Positions 25,172 to 34,145 of a stretch of 42,392 nucleotides of DNA are shown here, piece after piece. Made by a program: the position numbers and the translations under genes. Location of the stretch: the NCBI GenBank assembly GCA_036513895.1, contig DATBYF010000015.1:1-42392 (forward strand), given 5' to 3'. Source of the DNA: Palsa-147 sp036513895. Lineage in GTDB: Bacteria; Acidobacteriota; Terriglobia; Acidiferrales; UBA7541. The notes under the pieces are model-generated. The model was not told where the DNA came from and made no database searches. It saw only the letters and a program-made list of their open reading frames with translations. The stretch's first letter is position 1; each line of letters starts with the position of its first letter.

Positions 25172-26377
25172 TTACTTCTCCTTACTTTCCATGGCAAATG
25201 GTTTGGGGTTCACTAGCATGCCGGGACGCACTTTCTGTATGCCCTCAGCTACCACACGTTCACCGCGCTTCAGCCCGTCCGAAATAATCCATTCGTTGCC
25301 GACACGGTCGCCGACCGCGACCGCTCGGATGGTCACTTTGTTGCCGTCATCCACCACCGCGACTTGATAGCCGCCTTGTAGCTCTGAAACCGCGCGCTGA
25401 GGAACGAGTAACGCGTCCTGCAGGATTCGAACGGCTGCGCGAACTTTGCCGTAGCCTCCGGGACGCAAAATATTTCCCGGATTTGCGAATAGGCCAGCGA
25501 TGCGAATTGCGCCTGTGCTCTCATTTACCTGGCGGTCAGCGAAGTAGAACGTACCTGTATTTGGATAGATGGAGCCGTCCGCCAAAATCAGTTCGAGGCG
25601 CAGGTTTTTATCAGCCGCTTCCCGCGTAGTTTCCGTCGGGAACCGTTTTCTCCACGCAAGATACTGTGGCTCGCTGACGGTGAAATAAACTTTGATTGGA
25701 TCGACTGTGGAGACTGACGTCACAGGCCCGCTGCTCGGATTGACCAGCGCGCCTACTTGAAGTTGAGCCTGCCCGGCGATGCCATCTATGGGGGCAACGA
25801 GCCGCGTGAAATCCAGATTAATCCTGGTGGTTTCAACGGCGGCCTCAGCGGTTTGGATTTGGGCCGCAGCCGTTTCCACGGTTGCCTTGGCCGCCAGATC
25901 ATTTTGAATGGCGTTGTCTAGATCCTGTTGACTGGCGGCTTGTTCTTTCGCCAGAGGGGTGTAGCGATTGACGTCGAGCTCGGTTCTGCGTTGTACTGCT
26001 TTGGCATTTGCAAGCTGCGCCGTGGCTTGTGCCAACTGGCCTCTCGCTTGATCGAGCGCAGCCTGAAAAGGACGCGGGTCAATCTCAAAGAGCAGCTGCC
26101 CCTTTTTGACGAACGCGCCTTCTTGATAGCCCTGTCGCACGAGATAACCCGTGACCTGCGCCCTTACGTCGGCATTCGTGAATCCGTCGAGCGTGCCAAT
26201 CCACTCGCCATAAATCGGGATATCCTTCTGCTCCACCTGCACGATCTCGACGTCCGGCGATCCGCCTGGCTGCGCGCCCGATACGTGCTTTGGACGCATA
26301 GCTCCGATAACAAGACCGATGGCGATCAAGCAAACCGCTCCGCCTATCCAGTATTTATATTTCAAAACGGTGTTCAT
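25172..26377 (-). CDS. RND efflux periplasmic adaptor (membrane fusion protein), AcrA/MexE-like
   Basis: 401 residues. An N-terminal signal anchor (WIGGAVCLIAIGLVIGAM) is followed by the split lipoyl domain (VRAQVTGYLVRQGYQEGAFVKKGQLLFEIDPRPF), a coiled-coil hairpin of Ala/Gln-rich heptads (about 95-165), the second lipoyl half (RLVAPIDGIAGQAQLQVGALV), a beta-barrel (IKVYFTVSEPQYLAW) and a membrane-proximal domain (VPQRAVSELQGGYQVAVV). There is no lipobox Cys. GGGAGA stands 5 nt before the ATG. First gene of the operon; no repressor is adjacent on this side. Confidence 0.94.
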   Translation of the reverse strand: MNTVLKYKYWIGGAVCLIAIGLVIGAMRPKHVSGAQPGGSPDVEIVQVEQKDIPIYGEWIGTLDGFTNADVRAQVTGYLVRQGYQEGAFVKKGQLLFEIDPRPFQAALDQARGQLAQATAQLANAKAVQRRTELDVNRYTPLAKEQAASQQDLDNAIQNDLAAKATVETAAAQIQTAEAAVETTRINLDFTRLVAPIDGIAGQAQLQVGALVNPSSGPVTSVSTVDPIKVYFTVSEPQYLAWRKRFPTETTREAADKNLRLELILADGSIYPNTGTFYFADRQVNESTGAIRIAGLFANPGNILRPGGYGKVRAAVRILQDALLVPQRAVSELQGGYQVAVVDDGNKVTIRAVAVGDRVGNEWIISDGLKRGERVVAEGIQKVRPGMLVNPKPFAMESKEK

Positions 26378-26696
26378 CTAGTCTCCCAGCAGCGCACTTA
26401 CTCTGGAATCAAGAAGGTGAGTTTCCGTGCGCGAAATCGTCGAATCTTTCGAGGCTTCAGAAACTGAGGTGCCAGTATTGGCCAAGAACTCCTGGCTATT
26501 CCGTGCCCAGTCCTTGTTGCACGTTTAGGTGTTGCCGGTCTGCAACAGCCGCGGTCATCCTCCATTCGGCCTTAGATGCTTGGCGCGAACTCTCGACCCA
26601 ATTGTTTTGACACGGACTTAAATGCTACAAAGCAGCGTTGTTCGACACTCGTGCCGCGTCAACCGCGTAACTGCATCTTGTTTGCGGAAGACGTGA
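26378..26696. other. Gene-free region upstream of the RND operon
   Basis: A 319-bp region that must hold the RND operon promoter and the end of the hydrolase transcript. Visible by eye are a short palindrome TCGAA-TCT-TTCGA at 26440-26452 and a 7-bp inverted repeat TGTTGCA/TGCAACA at 26515-26547. No convincing -35/-10 pair or T-tailed terminator was found. Confidence 0.5.
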
Positions 26697-27542
26697 TTAA
26701 GAGGACGCTGCGGTTGCAGCAGCGCCTTTAAAAAACGTCAATAGATCGGCGTTGATTTGGTCGGCGTTGGTCGCCGGCATGCCATGCGGAAAGCCGGGAT
26801 AAACCTTCAGCGTTGCGTTCTTCAGTATTTTGGCGGACAACGGACCGGCGGCGGCGATGGGCACAATCTGATCGTCGTCACCATGCATCACTATCACCGG
26901 GATATCGATCTTCTTCAGGTCCTCGGTGAAGTCGGTTTCCGAGAATGCCTTGATGCAATCGTAATGGGCCTTCATGCCGCCCAACATTCCCTGCAACCAC
27001 CAGTGCTCACGAATACCTTCCGAAATCTTTGCGCCTGGGCGGTTATAGCCGTAGAACGGCATCGTAATGTCCCGGTAGAACTGCGGCCGATTGGCTGCGA
27101 GTGCCGATCGGAGTCCATCGAAGACCTCGATGGGCGAGCCCGTTGGGTTCTTTTCGGTCTTTAGCATGAGCGGCGGCACGGCGCTGATTAGCGCCGCCTT
27201 GGCAACGCGCTTGGCGCCGTGGCGGCCCAAGTAGCGCGCGACTTCGCCACCGCCGGTCGAGTGCCCAACCATGATGGCGTCCTTCAGATCAAGCTTATCG
27301 AACAGCACAGCGAGATCGTCCGCATAGGTATCCATGTCATTGCCGTCCCACGTTTGATCGGAGCGGCCATGTCCTCGCCGATCGTGCGCAATTACGCGGT
27401 AACCCTTCTGCCCGAAGAACAGCATCTGCCCGTCCCAATCGTCCGCGCTCAGCGGCCAGCCGTGCGAAAACACAATCGGCTGTCCCTTGCCCCAATCCTT
27501 GTAGAAAATCGTTGTCCCGTCTTTCGTTGTGATCGTTGCCAT
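26697..27542 (-). CDS. Alpha/beta hydrolase, non-heme chloroperoxidase / arylesterase type
   Basis: A cytoplasmic serine hydrolase of 281 residues, the usual size of the cofactor-free haloperoxidase family. The catalytic triad is readable: nucleophile Ser95 in VGHSTGGGE, Asp in HGDDDQIVP (about 222-224) and His253 in YPGFPHGMP. The oxyanion-hole block is FSHGWPLSADDW, and HDRRGHGRSDQ is the family signature. Members act as esterases and, with acetate and peroxide, as perhydrolases; the natural substrate is unknown. AGGAGA precedes the ATG. It is divergent from the CecR-like regulator across a palindromic region and is a likely target of it. Confidence 0.93.
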   Translation of the reverse strand: MATITTKDGTTIFYKDWGKGQPIVFSHGWPLSADDWDGQMLFFGQKGYRVIAHDRRGHGRSDQTWDGNDMDTYADDLAVLFDKLDLKDAIMVGHSTGGGEVARYLGRHGAKRVAKAALISAVPPLMLKTEKNPTGSPIEVFDGLRSALAANRPQFYRDITMPFYGYNRPGAKISEGIREHWWLQGMLGGMKAHYDCIKAFSETDFTEDLKKIDIPVIVMHGDDDQIVPIAAAGPLSAKILKNATLKVYPGFPHGMPATNADQINADLLTFFKGAAATAASS

Positions 27543-27865
27543 GATGCTCTCCTAAGTTCGGCTTCAAATCATTCGTTGGTCCAGTTGCTTTCAACTCAGA
27601 TATTCATTTAGAACATCCGGTACTACGATTGACGCCATGATACTCAGAATTCGCGACATGTCTAGGCGTCCGCGGCCGCCAGAAGAATCTCCACTTTTGT
27701 AGAGACCGGCAGCGAAGAAGACTCCAACTCACCCGGCCAAAATCCGCGCGGTCATGATGTTCCTCTTTGAAACAACCGCGCTGGGATTCAGTGGAACGCC
27801 ATTTGAAATTGAAGCTTGCAAATTTCAAACACTTGTTTGAAACTCGTGTTTGAGGCTTACACACC
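27543..27865. other. Divergent intergenic region, hydrolase / CecR-like regulator
   Basis: A 323-bp region without a credible gene. It carries the palindrome array at 27802-27853 and the promoters of both divergent genes, which I could not pin down. The hydrolase-proximal half (27543-27800) shows nothing distinctive. Confidence 0.5.
27802..27853. promoter_or_regulatory. Operator array of TTTGAAA/TTTCAAA half-sites upstream of the TetR gene
   Basis: A 20-bp near-perfect palindrome at 27823-27842 (arms TTTCAAACA and TGTTTGAAA, central CT). A further TTTGAAATT at 27802-27810 pairs with AATTTCAAA at 27821-27829. An extra half-site TGTTTGA lies at 27847-27853, overlapping the GAGG Shine-Dalgarno of the regulator. 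The two outermost seven-base elements of the left pair are centred 21 bp apart, two helical turns. Operators of this form next to a tetR-family gene are normally autoregulatory. Confidence 0.75.
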
Positions 27866-28567
27866 ATGCGGGTAGTTCGTCGATCCTCTAAACCATCGGA
27901 GTCACAGGCGGCTGGCGATCCCACGCGAGCCAAATTGCTAAAGGTGGCTGGGCGTGCGTTTGCTGAGCGCGGTTTTCACGCGACGACGATTCGTGAGATT
28001 TGCAGGCGCGCGGGCACCAATGTTGCGGCAGTAAACTACCATTTCCACGACAAGATTGGCCTCTACACGGAAGTCCTGCAGCAGTCGGTACGCGCTAAGA
28101 ACTTCGAATCCATCCGCGACGCGTTCGATCGAAGCGCGCCTCCCGAAGAAACCCTGCGCGACGTTATCCGGGTGAGGCTTCGAGGCATGCGCAGCGGGAA
28201 CGTGCCTGACTATCAATTGCGCATCATGGCTCACGAGTTGGCGCAGCCCACACCGGTGATGTCGCGCATGATCAATAAAGTTTCGCGGCCGATCTATCAA
28301 CGTTTCTTGGAATTGGTCGGGAAAATCATCGACTTACCTACCGATCATGAAAAAACGCGCATGTGCGTTCACAGCATCATGGGACAAATCTTTCTCTACG
28401 TGCTGGCGGCCCCGGTATTGGTTCGATTGTGGCCCGAATTGGATATGACTTCGGCGCAATTGGAGCGCATCGCCGATCACATTTCGGACTTTTCGCTGGC
28501 CTACCTTCGGGAAGTCCGTTCAGCGCATCAGCGCATGCCGCGCGCAGTCCGTGCAAGGAGACGTTAA
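27866..28567 (+). CDS. cecR: TetR-family regulator, CecR (YbiH)-like
   Basis: A 233-residue repressor. The HTH lies at about 20-70 (AFAERGFHATTIREICRRAGTNVAAVNYHFHDKIGLYTEV). The C-terminal ligand domain resembles the DUF1956 domain of CecR (RIMAHELAQPTPVMSRMINKVSRPIYQRF, SIMGQIFLYVLAAPVL). In E. coli CecR controls the neighbouring ybhGFSR exporter genes, and exactly that set follows here with a 1-nt overlap. It should repress its own operon and perhaps the divergent hydrolase. The effector is unknown. ATG 27866 has GAGG about 9 nt upstream. Confidence 0.9.
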   Translation: MRVVRRSSKPSESQAAGDPTRAKLLKVAGRAFAERGFHATTIREICRRAGTNVAAVNYHFHDKIGLYTEVLQQSVRAKNFESIRDAFDRSAPPEETLRDVIRVRLRGMRSGNVPDYQLRIMAHELAQPTPVMSRMINKVSRPIYQRFLELVGKIIDLPTDHEKTRMCVHSIMGQIFLYVLAAPVLVRLWPELDMTSAQLERIADHISDFSLAYLREVRSAHQRMPRAVRARRR

Positions 28568-29832
28568 TGGCCGAACAGCAACTCATCACGAGAACTCCAG
28601 AACGCAGCGTGCCGCAAAGCGCACCACAGGCGTCGCCGTCAGCGCCAGTAGCGCCCCCGCGGTCGCGCCGTACAATGGTGTTGATCCTTCTCGCCGTGGT
28701 CATCGTGGCAGTGTTTGTATGGCGAGCCTTCTTCGCGGTTCCGAGGATTCCGGACAGCATCGTTGCCTTAAGCGGCCGGATCGAAGGGGACGACTCCGCA
28801 GTGGCCCCCAAAACCTCGGGGCGCATTCTCGAGGTTCGCGTACGCGAAGGCGACACCGTAAATGCTGGCAGCGTCATCGCCATCCTCGATGACGAACAGG
28901 TTCGCGCGCGCGAGCAGGCTGCTCGCGAAGCTCTCGCAGAGGCTGCGGCTAACGCTCGATCGGCGGGCGACCAAATCGCAGTCTTGAAAGAACAGTTGCA
29001 GCAGAATCGCTTGCTAACCGGTCAAGCCAAACTCGACGCCGACGGGCGCGTCAGCGAGGCCCAGGCGAATCTGGCCGCCGCTCAATCCGATCTCGCTCAG
29101 CAGAAGGCCGCTTACGAACTCGCTCTCTTTGATAAGGATGCTTACACGCGCCTGGCAAAATCAGGCGCCGTTTCCGAACGCCAGGGCAAGCAAGCCGAAG
29201 CGACCGCCGATCAAGACGCCGCGATCGTAGCCGCCACGCAACGCCGTGTGGAAGCCGCGCAAGGCGCCCTGACTATCGCCCAAGCCAATCTCGCAAATCC
29301 CGGCATTCGCGGCTCTCAAGTTTCCGCCGTTGAGCAGCAGATTGTGCAGCAAGAAGCGCAGATCGCCAGCATCAACGCCAGTGCGGCACGCTCACGCGAT
29401 CAACTCACCGAGGCAGAAGCCGACCGTCGGGATCTCACCCTCACCGCGCCCTTCAATGGCACAGTGATGACGCGCGCAGCCGAACCCGGCGAAGTGGTGC
29501 AAGCCGGGACCCCGATCATTACTCTGCTCGACATGAGCCAGGTCTACCTACGCGGCTTCATCCCCGAAGGAGAGATCGGCAAAGTCGCCATCGGCCAGCC
29601 CGCGCACATTTTTCTCGATTCCAATCCCAAGCAGCCGCTCAACGGCTACGTTTTGCGCATCGATCCCCAAGCCACATTCACTCCGGAGAATACTTATTTC
29701 AGAAACGATCGCGTCAAGCAGGTCGTCGGCGTCAAGCTCCTGCTCAGAGATGGCATCGGATTCGCAAAGCCGGGCATGCCCGCCGACGGAGAAATTCTCG
29801 TCCAGGGCAAGACCTGGCCAAAAGGCAGATAA
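28567..29832 (+). CDS. ybhG: HlyD-family periplasmic adaptor of ABC exporter, YbhG-like
   Basis: 421 residues. ATG 28567 overlaps the regulator stop (TAATG) and has AAGGAGA 7 nt upstream; the frame open to 28363 is inside cecR and is not used. After a Pro/Ala-rich cytoplasmic tail, one membrane helix (MVLILLAVVIVAVFVWRAFF, about 38-57) leads into the lipoyl half (VAPKTSGRILEVRVREGDTV). A long coiled coil follows (about 115-275, many Ala, Gln and Glu), then the second lipoyl half (LTAPFNGTVMTRAAEPGEVV) and a beta-barrel. The hairpin looks longer than in E. coli YbhG (about 330 residues), which would suit direct docking to the outer-membrane channel encoded at the end of the operon. Confidence 0.92.
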   Translation: MAEQQLITRTPERSVPQSAPQASPSAPVAPPRSRRTMVLILLAVVIVAVFVWRAFFAVPRIPDSIVALSGRIEGDDSAVAPKTSGRILEVRVREGDTVNAGSVIAILDDEQVRAREQAAREALAEAAANARSAGDQIAVLKEQLQQNRLLTGQAKLDADGRVSEAQANLAAAQSDLAQQKAAYELALFDKDAYTRLAKSGAVSERQGKQAEATADQDAAIVAATQRRVEAAQGALTIAQANLANPGIRGSQVSAVEQQIVQQEAQIASINASAARSRDQLTEAEADRRDLTLTAPFNGTVMTRAAEPGEVVQAGTPIITLLDMSQVYLRGFIPEGEIGKVAIGQPAHIFLDSNPKQPLNGYVLRIDPQATFTPENTYFRNDRVKQVVGVKLLLRDGIGFAKPGMPADGEILVQGKTWPKGR

Positions 29833-29840
29833 GAGCGCAA

Positions 29841-31829
29841 ATGCCGACGGCCAATTTTGATCTCGGGACGAGTGACGCGCAATCCGGACCCGCGGCTACG
29901 GCAGCCATCCGGGTGCACGATCTCTGGAAACGTTATGGCCCGATCGAGGCCGTTCGCGGCGCCAATCTGGAAGTTGGCCGCGGAGAAATCTTCGGATTGA
30001 TTGGCCCCGACGGCGCCGGCAAGACATCAACGTTCCAAATCTTAGCCGGCGTGATGGAGCCGACCAGCGGCACTGTGGAAGTTTTTGGACGTCCTGCGCG
30101 TGAAATGCGATCGCAGACCGGTTATCTGACGCAAGCCTTCAGCCTGTATCCAGACCTGAGCGTCAGCGAAAATATTCGCTACATCGGAGATCTGCGCCGC
30201 GTTCCGGTGGAAGAGATTCTGGATCGCGGGCACCGCTACCTAAAAATGTTCGACATGGATCGCTTCGCGAACCGGCTGGCCGGCAAGCTGAGCGGCGGAA
30301 TGAAACAAAAATTGTCGCTGGTCTGCGCGCTGGTGCCCCAGCCGCACATTCTCCTGCTCGACGAACCCACCACTGGCGTTGACCCGGTATCGCGCCGCGA
30401 ATTCTGGGATGTTCTCGCCCACCTTGCGGCTGACGGCTTGACGATCTTGGTGGCCACTCCTTACTTGGACGAAGCGGAACGCTGCAACCGCGTCGCCCTA
30501 ATGTATCTCGGCGAGTTGCAACAGACCGGCACGCCGGCCGAGTTGCGCTCGCGCTTGCACGCGAAGCGCCTCGAACTACGCACCGCGAAATTGAGCGAAG
30601 CGGAAACAATTCTCTCAGCCGTCAGCGGCCCGGAAAAAGAAATCATGGATGTTCAGCGATTCGGCGACCGCCTTGACGTCCTTGCGCACAACCCGCAAGC
30701 CGCGGAACTTATTCTCAGGGAGCAAATGGCCGCCGCGGACCTCGCGATCGACGACGTTCACATCGACAATCCGACTCTCGAGAACACCTTTGTCTCCACT
30801 TTGCGCAGCCTCGGGCACGAAATGCACGACACTCCGTTTCCGGGGCATCACGGCCACCAGAACCTCCGCGGCCAAACCGCCATCGGAGGCAAAGATCTCA
30901 CCATGCAGTTCGGCGCATTCACCGCCGTCAATAACATCAATATCGAGGTTCATTACGGAGAGATTTACGGCCTTCTCGGCGCCAATGGCGCCGGCAAGAC
31001 CACCGCCATCAGAATGCTCTGCGGCCTGCTCGATCCCACGCACGGAGAAGTTCAACTAGCCGGCGCGCAAGGCAGCGCGGGGGTTCGCTCGCAAAGAGTG
31101 CGCCAGCAAATCGGCTACATGTCCCAGAAATTCTCCCTCTATGACGATCTCACCATCCGCGAGAATCTCGAATTTTTCGCCGGTGTCTACGGCGTGCCCG
31201 AAGACGAGCGCGAAGAAAAGTGGCGCTGGGTGCTTTCCTTTTCCGGACTCGAAGGCAAGCAAGATCAGATTACCGGCAGTTTGCCGGGCGGGTGGAAGCA
31301 GCGCGTGGCCTTTGGCGCAGCGATCATGCATGAGCCGAGCGTGCTGTTCCTCGACGAGCCGACCTCCGGCGTTGACCCGCTCGCCCGCCGCGCATTCTGG
31401 ACCATGATCAATCGCCTCGCCGATGCCGGAACCGCCATCCTGGTCACTACTCACTACCTCGAAGAAGCTGAGCAGTGCAATCGTCTCGGCTTGATGGTCG
31501 CCGGTGAATTTGTGGCCGAAGGCAGCCCCAGCGACATTAAGAAACGCCAGCCCGGGCACTTGCTCGAAATTCTTGTCGATCAGCCCCAGCGCGCGGCCGA
31601 TCTCTTGAAAATTGAAGGCGAGCGCTGGCGCGTCTCTCTCTTCGGCGATCGGTTACATATCGTCACCGATGACGATGCGGAAAAGGCCAAAGCCGCCACG
31701 ACTGCCCAGCTCGAAGCTCATGGCATTCACGTGCTCGATGCGCAAGAAGGCCGTTTCACGCTTGAAGACGCTTTCATCAGCGTGGTGGAAAAGGCTCGGC
31801 AGCAGGGCAAGTTTGCCACCGAGGACTGA
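29841..31829 (+). CDS. ybhF: ABC transporter ATPase with two fused nucleotide-binding domains, YbhF-like
   Basis: 662 residues, two NBDs in tandem. NBD1: Walker A GPDGAGKTS, Q-loop TQAF, signature LSGGMKQKL, Walker B ILLLDEPTTGVDP, but the H-loop position reads ATPYLDEAE with Pro in place of His. NBD2: Walker A GANGAGKTT, signature degenerated to LPGGWKQRV, Walker B LFLDEPTSGVDP, normal H-loop TTHYLEEAE. The two deviations fall in the same composite ATP site, so the pump is probably asymmetric. It should power the YbhS/YbhR permease pair. Confidence 0.93.
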   Translation: MPTANFDLGTSDAQSGPAATAAIRVHDLWKRYGPIEAVRGANLEVGRGEIFGLIGPDGAGKTSTFQILAGVMEPTSGTVEVFGRPAREMRSQTGYLTQAFSLYPDLSVSENIRYIGDLRRVPVEEILDRGHRYLKMFDMDRFANRLAGKLSGGMKQKLSLVCALVPQPHILLLDEPTTGVDPVSRREFWDVLAHLAADGLTILVATPYLDEAERCNRVALMYLGELQQTGTPAELRSRLHAKRLELRTAKLSEAETILSAVSGPEKEIMDVQRFGDRLDVLAHNPQAAELILREQMAAADLAIDDVHIDNPTLENTFVSTLRSLGHEMHDTPFPGHHGHQNLRGQTAIGGKDLTMQFGAFTAVNNINIEVHYGEIYGLLGANGAGKTTAIRMLCGLLDPTHGEVQLAGAQGSAGVRSQRVRQQIGYMSQKFSLYDDLTIRENLEFFAGVYGVPEDEREEKWRWVLSFSGLEGKQDQITGSLPGGWKQRVAFGAAIMHEPSVLFLDEPTSGVDPLARRAFWTMINRLADAGTAILVTTHYLEEAEQCNRLGLMVAGEFVAEGSPSDIKKRQPGHLLEILVDQPQRAADLLKIEGERWRVSLFGDRLHIVTDDDAEKAKAATTAQLEAHGIHVLDAQEGRFTLEDAFISVVEKARQQGKFATED

Positions 31830-31841
31830 AGGAAGACAGAA

Positions 31842-32948
31842 ATGAGACGCATTCTGGCTCAAGCCCGCAAAGAGCTTACGCAAATCTTGCGCGACCGCCG
31901 CACTTTGGCGCTTGCACTATTGCTTCCATTGTTTCTGCTCATACTCCTTGGCTCCGCAATTTCTTTGACTGTGAATGATCTCCCGATTGTCGTGCAGGAT
32001 CTCGATCACACGCCGGCCTCGGACTCCTACATTGACGCCTTCCGCGCATCTGTCACTCTGCACGTCGTGGCGTGGCCGGAACAAAAAAGGCCCGAAGATG
32101 CGCTCACGGCCAACATTGCGCGCGGCGTGCTGATCATCCCGCCAAATTTCGGGCGGGACATCGCCCGCGGCCTCAGCACGCCCGTGCAAATCCTGGTAGA
32201 TGGTTCCGACTCCAACACCGCCCTGCTGATTTCGGGCGATGCCCAGCAGATTACCCAGGCTTTCAACCAGACCATCGCTGGCGCCGTGCAGCCTCAGCTG
32301 GTTCAGGCATCGATCCGCTTGTGGTACAACCCCGGCCGCTCCTCCAAAAAATTCTACGGGCCGGGAATTTTTGTTTTGGGTCTTTCGATGTTCCCGCCGC
32401 TGCTCGCTTCGCTGGCGATGGCCAAGGAGGGCGAGCAGAAAACAATTCTGCAAGTCTACGTCTCCAGCATCTCGGCTCACGAATTTCTTTTGGGAAAGAT
32501 CTTCGCCTTCATGACCGTGGCCATGGCCGAGTGCTTGCTGATGCTCGCACTCCTGTTCACGTATTTCGGATTGAATATGGCGGGAGATCCAACTCCGTTT
32601 ATCGTGGCAACGGTCTTATACGCATTTTGTGTGGCGTCTTTTGGAATCATGGTGGGCGCGGCGATTCCCAGCCAGGCGGCTGCAATGCAAACGGTCGCGC
32701 TCGGCGGATTTCTTTTGGTGTTTCTACTTTCCGGCTTGATCTATCCCATTAGCAACATTCCCGTCGGATTGCGTTGGCTCTCCAATCTGATCTGGGGCCG
32801 TTACTACATTGAGATCGTGCGCGACGCCCTTTTACAGGGCGGCGGTTGGCCCGCGACTTGGTACAAAGTCCTCGAGATCGCAGTCACCGGAGCGATCTTC
32901 TACACCTTGGCATGGCGCACGATGCGCCGCATGCAGGTCAAGTCATAA
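31842..32948 (+). CDS. ybhS: ABC-2 type permease, YbhS-like
   Basis: 368 residues. An N-terminal membrane helix (LALALLLPLFLLILLGSAISL) is followed by a periplasmic domain of about 130 residues and a cluster of five hydrophobic helices from about residue 175 (FVLGLSMFPPLLASLAMAKEGEQKTILQVYVSSISAHEFLLGK begins the ABC-2 core). The KEGE...Q coupling motif in the first core loop is typical of drug and lipid exporters. AAGGAAG stands before the ATG, 12 nt after ybhF. Confidence 0.92.
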   Translation: MRRILAQARKELTQILRDRRTLALALLLPLFLLILLGSAISLTVNDLPIVVQDLDHTPASDSYIDAFRASVTLHVVAWPEQKRPEDALTANIARGVLIIPPNFGRDIARGLSTPVQILVDGSDSNTALLISGDAQQITQAFNQTIAGAVQPQLVQASIRLWYNPGRSSKKFYGPGIFVLGLSMFPPLLASLAMAKEGEQKTILQVYVSSISAHEFLLGKIFAFMTVAMAECLLMLALLFTYFGLNMAGDPTPFIVATVLYAFCVASFGIMVGAAIPSQAAAMQTVALGGFLLVFLLSGLIYPISNIPVGLRWLSNLIWGRYYIEIVRDALLQGGGWPATWYKVLEIAVTGAIFYTLAWRTMRRMQVKS

Positions 32949-32951
32949 CCC

Positions 32952-34121
32952 ATGAGAAAGCTACTGCAAAAAGTTTTCAACTATCGCATTCGCGCTCTGA
33001 TGTTCAAGGAGTTCAGGCAGATTCGACGCGACCGTCGTCTGGCCATCTCGCTGATACTTCCGCCCACGCTGCAATTGTTGCTATTCGGTTTCGCACTCAG
33101 CGCCACCGTCTCCGATATCCGGCTGGGCATCGTTGACGATAGCGCCACCCCCGAGAGCCGCGAGCTCATTGCCACGCTGACTGAGAGTAAGAGCTTCCGC
33201 TACGCGGGCTATTACTTTTCCGTAGATCAAATGGGCACCGCGCTCAGCCGCAACAATCTCGACGCCGGCTTGGTGATCCCCTACGACTACACCCGCAACC
33301 TCGAGCGCGGCCGCACCGCAAACGTTCAGTTTCTGTTGAACGCAATGAACGCCAACACCGCCGCGATTGCGCAGGCCTACGCCGAAGGCGTCATCCAAAC
33401 CTACAATCGCAGCCTGCCCGACGAAGGCATTCACCCGATGTTCCAGCAGGTTGCTGGCGGACAGATCAGCCGTCGCGGAACTATACTTTTGCATCCCGCA
33501 TATCTTTTCAATCCCGGCCTGGTGGCATCGTGGTTCATCGTCACCGGAGTCTTTGGCCTGCTGCTTATTTTGAACGGTTCGATCGTGGCTTCCGCTGCGA
33601 TGGTAAAGGAACGCGAGCGCGGAACGATTGAGCAGTTGCTGATGTCACCGGCGGGCACTTACGAAATCATCATCGCCAAGATGGCGCCGCTTTTCATCCT
33701 GCTGTGCGGGATGGCAGTATTCGCGATTTTCGTGATGGTAGTGGCCTTCAACGTTCCAATCCACGGCAGCTTGCTGCTTTTGCTTTTAGGCTCGGCCCTC
33801 TGCATCCTTTGCGGCATCAGCATTGGCACCGTCCTGGCCACGTTCAGTAAGTCAGCGGAACAAGCGCAATTGACCGCATTTTTCGTCAATCCGCCGCTGT
33901 CCACGCTTTCTGGCGCGTTCTATCCCATCGAGGGCATGCCGCACATTATGCAGCGCCTAACGATTCTCAATCCGATCTACCACTACGTCATCATCTCGCG
34001 CGCGACTCTGCTCAAAGGCAGCGGATTCTGGGAGCTTTGGACTCACTTCCTGGCTCTTTTCATCTTCACCGTCGTTTTGGTCTCCGTGAGCGTGTGGCGT
34101 TTCCGAAAGCAGCTCAGTTAA
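32952..34121 (+). CDS. ybhR: ABC-2 type permease, YbhR-like
   Basis: 389 residues, second permease of the heterodimer. Same architecture as its neighbour: ISLILPPTLQLLLFGFALSA near the N-terminus, an extracytoplasmic domain (IVDDSATPESRELI), then VASWFIVTGVFGLLLILNGSIVASAAMVKERERGTIEQLLMSP leading into the ABC-2 core. It starts 3 nt after ybhS, so stoichiometric expression is expected. Confidence 0.92.
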   Translation: MRKLLQKVFNYRIRALMFKEFRQIRRDRRLAISLILPPTLQLLLFGFALSATVSDIRLGIVDDSATPESRELIATLTESKSFRYAGYYFSVDQMGTALSRNNLDAGLVIPYDYTRNLERGRTANVQFLLNAMNANTAAIAQAYAEGVIQTYNRSLPDEGIHPMFQQVAGGQISRRGTILLHPAYLFNPGLVASWFIVTGVFGLLLILNGSIVASAAMVKERERGTIEQLLMSPAGTYEIIIAKMAPLFILLCGMAVFAIFVMVVAFNVPIHGSLLLLLLGSALCILCGISIGTVLATFSKSAEQAQLTAFFVNPPLSTLSGAFYPIEGMPHIMQRLTILNPIYHYVIISRATLLKGSGFWELWTHFLALFIFTVVLVSVSVWRFRKQLS

Positions 34122-34145
34122 ACCATCGAAAAAAACGGAACGAGA

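Noticed and set aside
26440..26452. TCGAATCTTTCGA palindrome as an operator of the RND operon
   Set aside because: Arms are only 5 bp, which occur often by chance, and it does not resemble the TTTGAAA motif near the regulator.
28363..28566. N-terminal extension of the YbhG-like adaptor
   Set aside because: It lies entirely inside cecR; ATG 28567 has AAGGAGA and directly precedes the membrane helix region.
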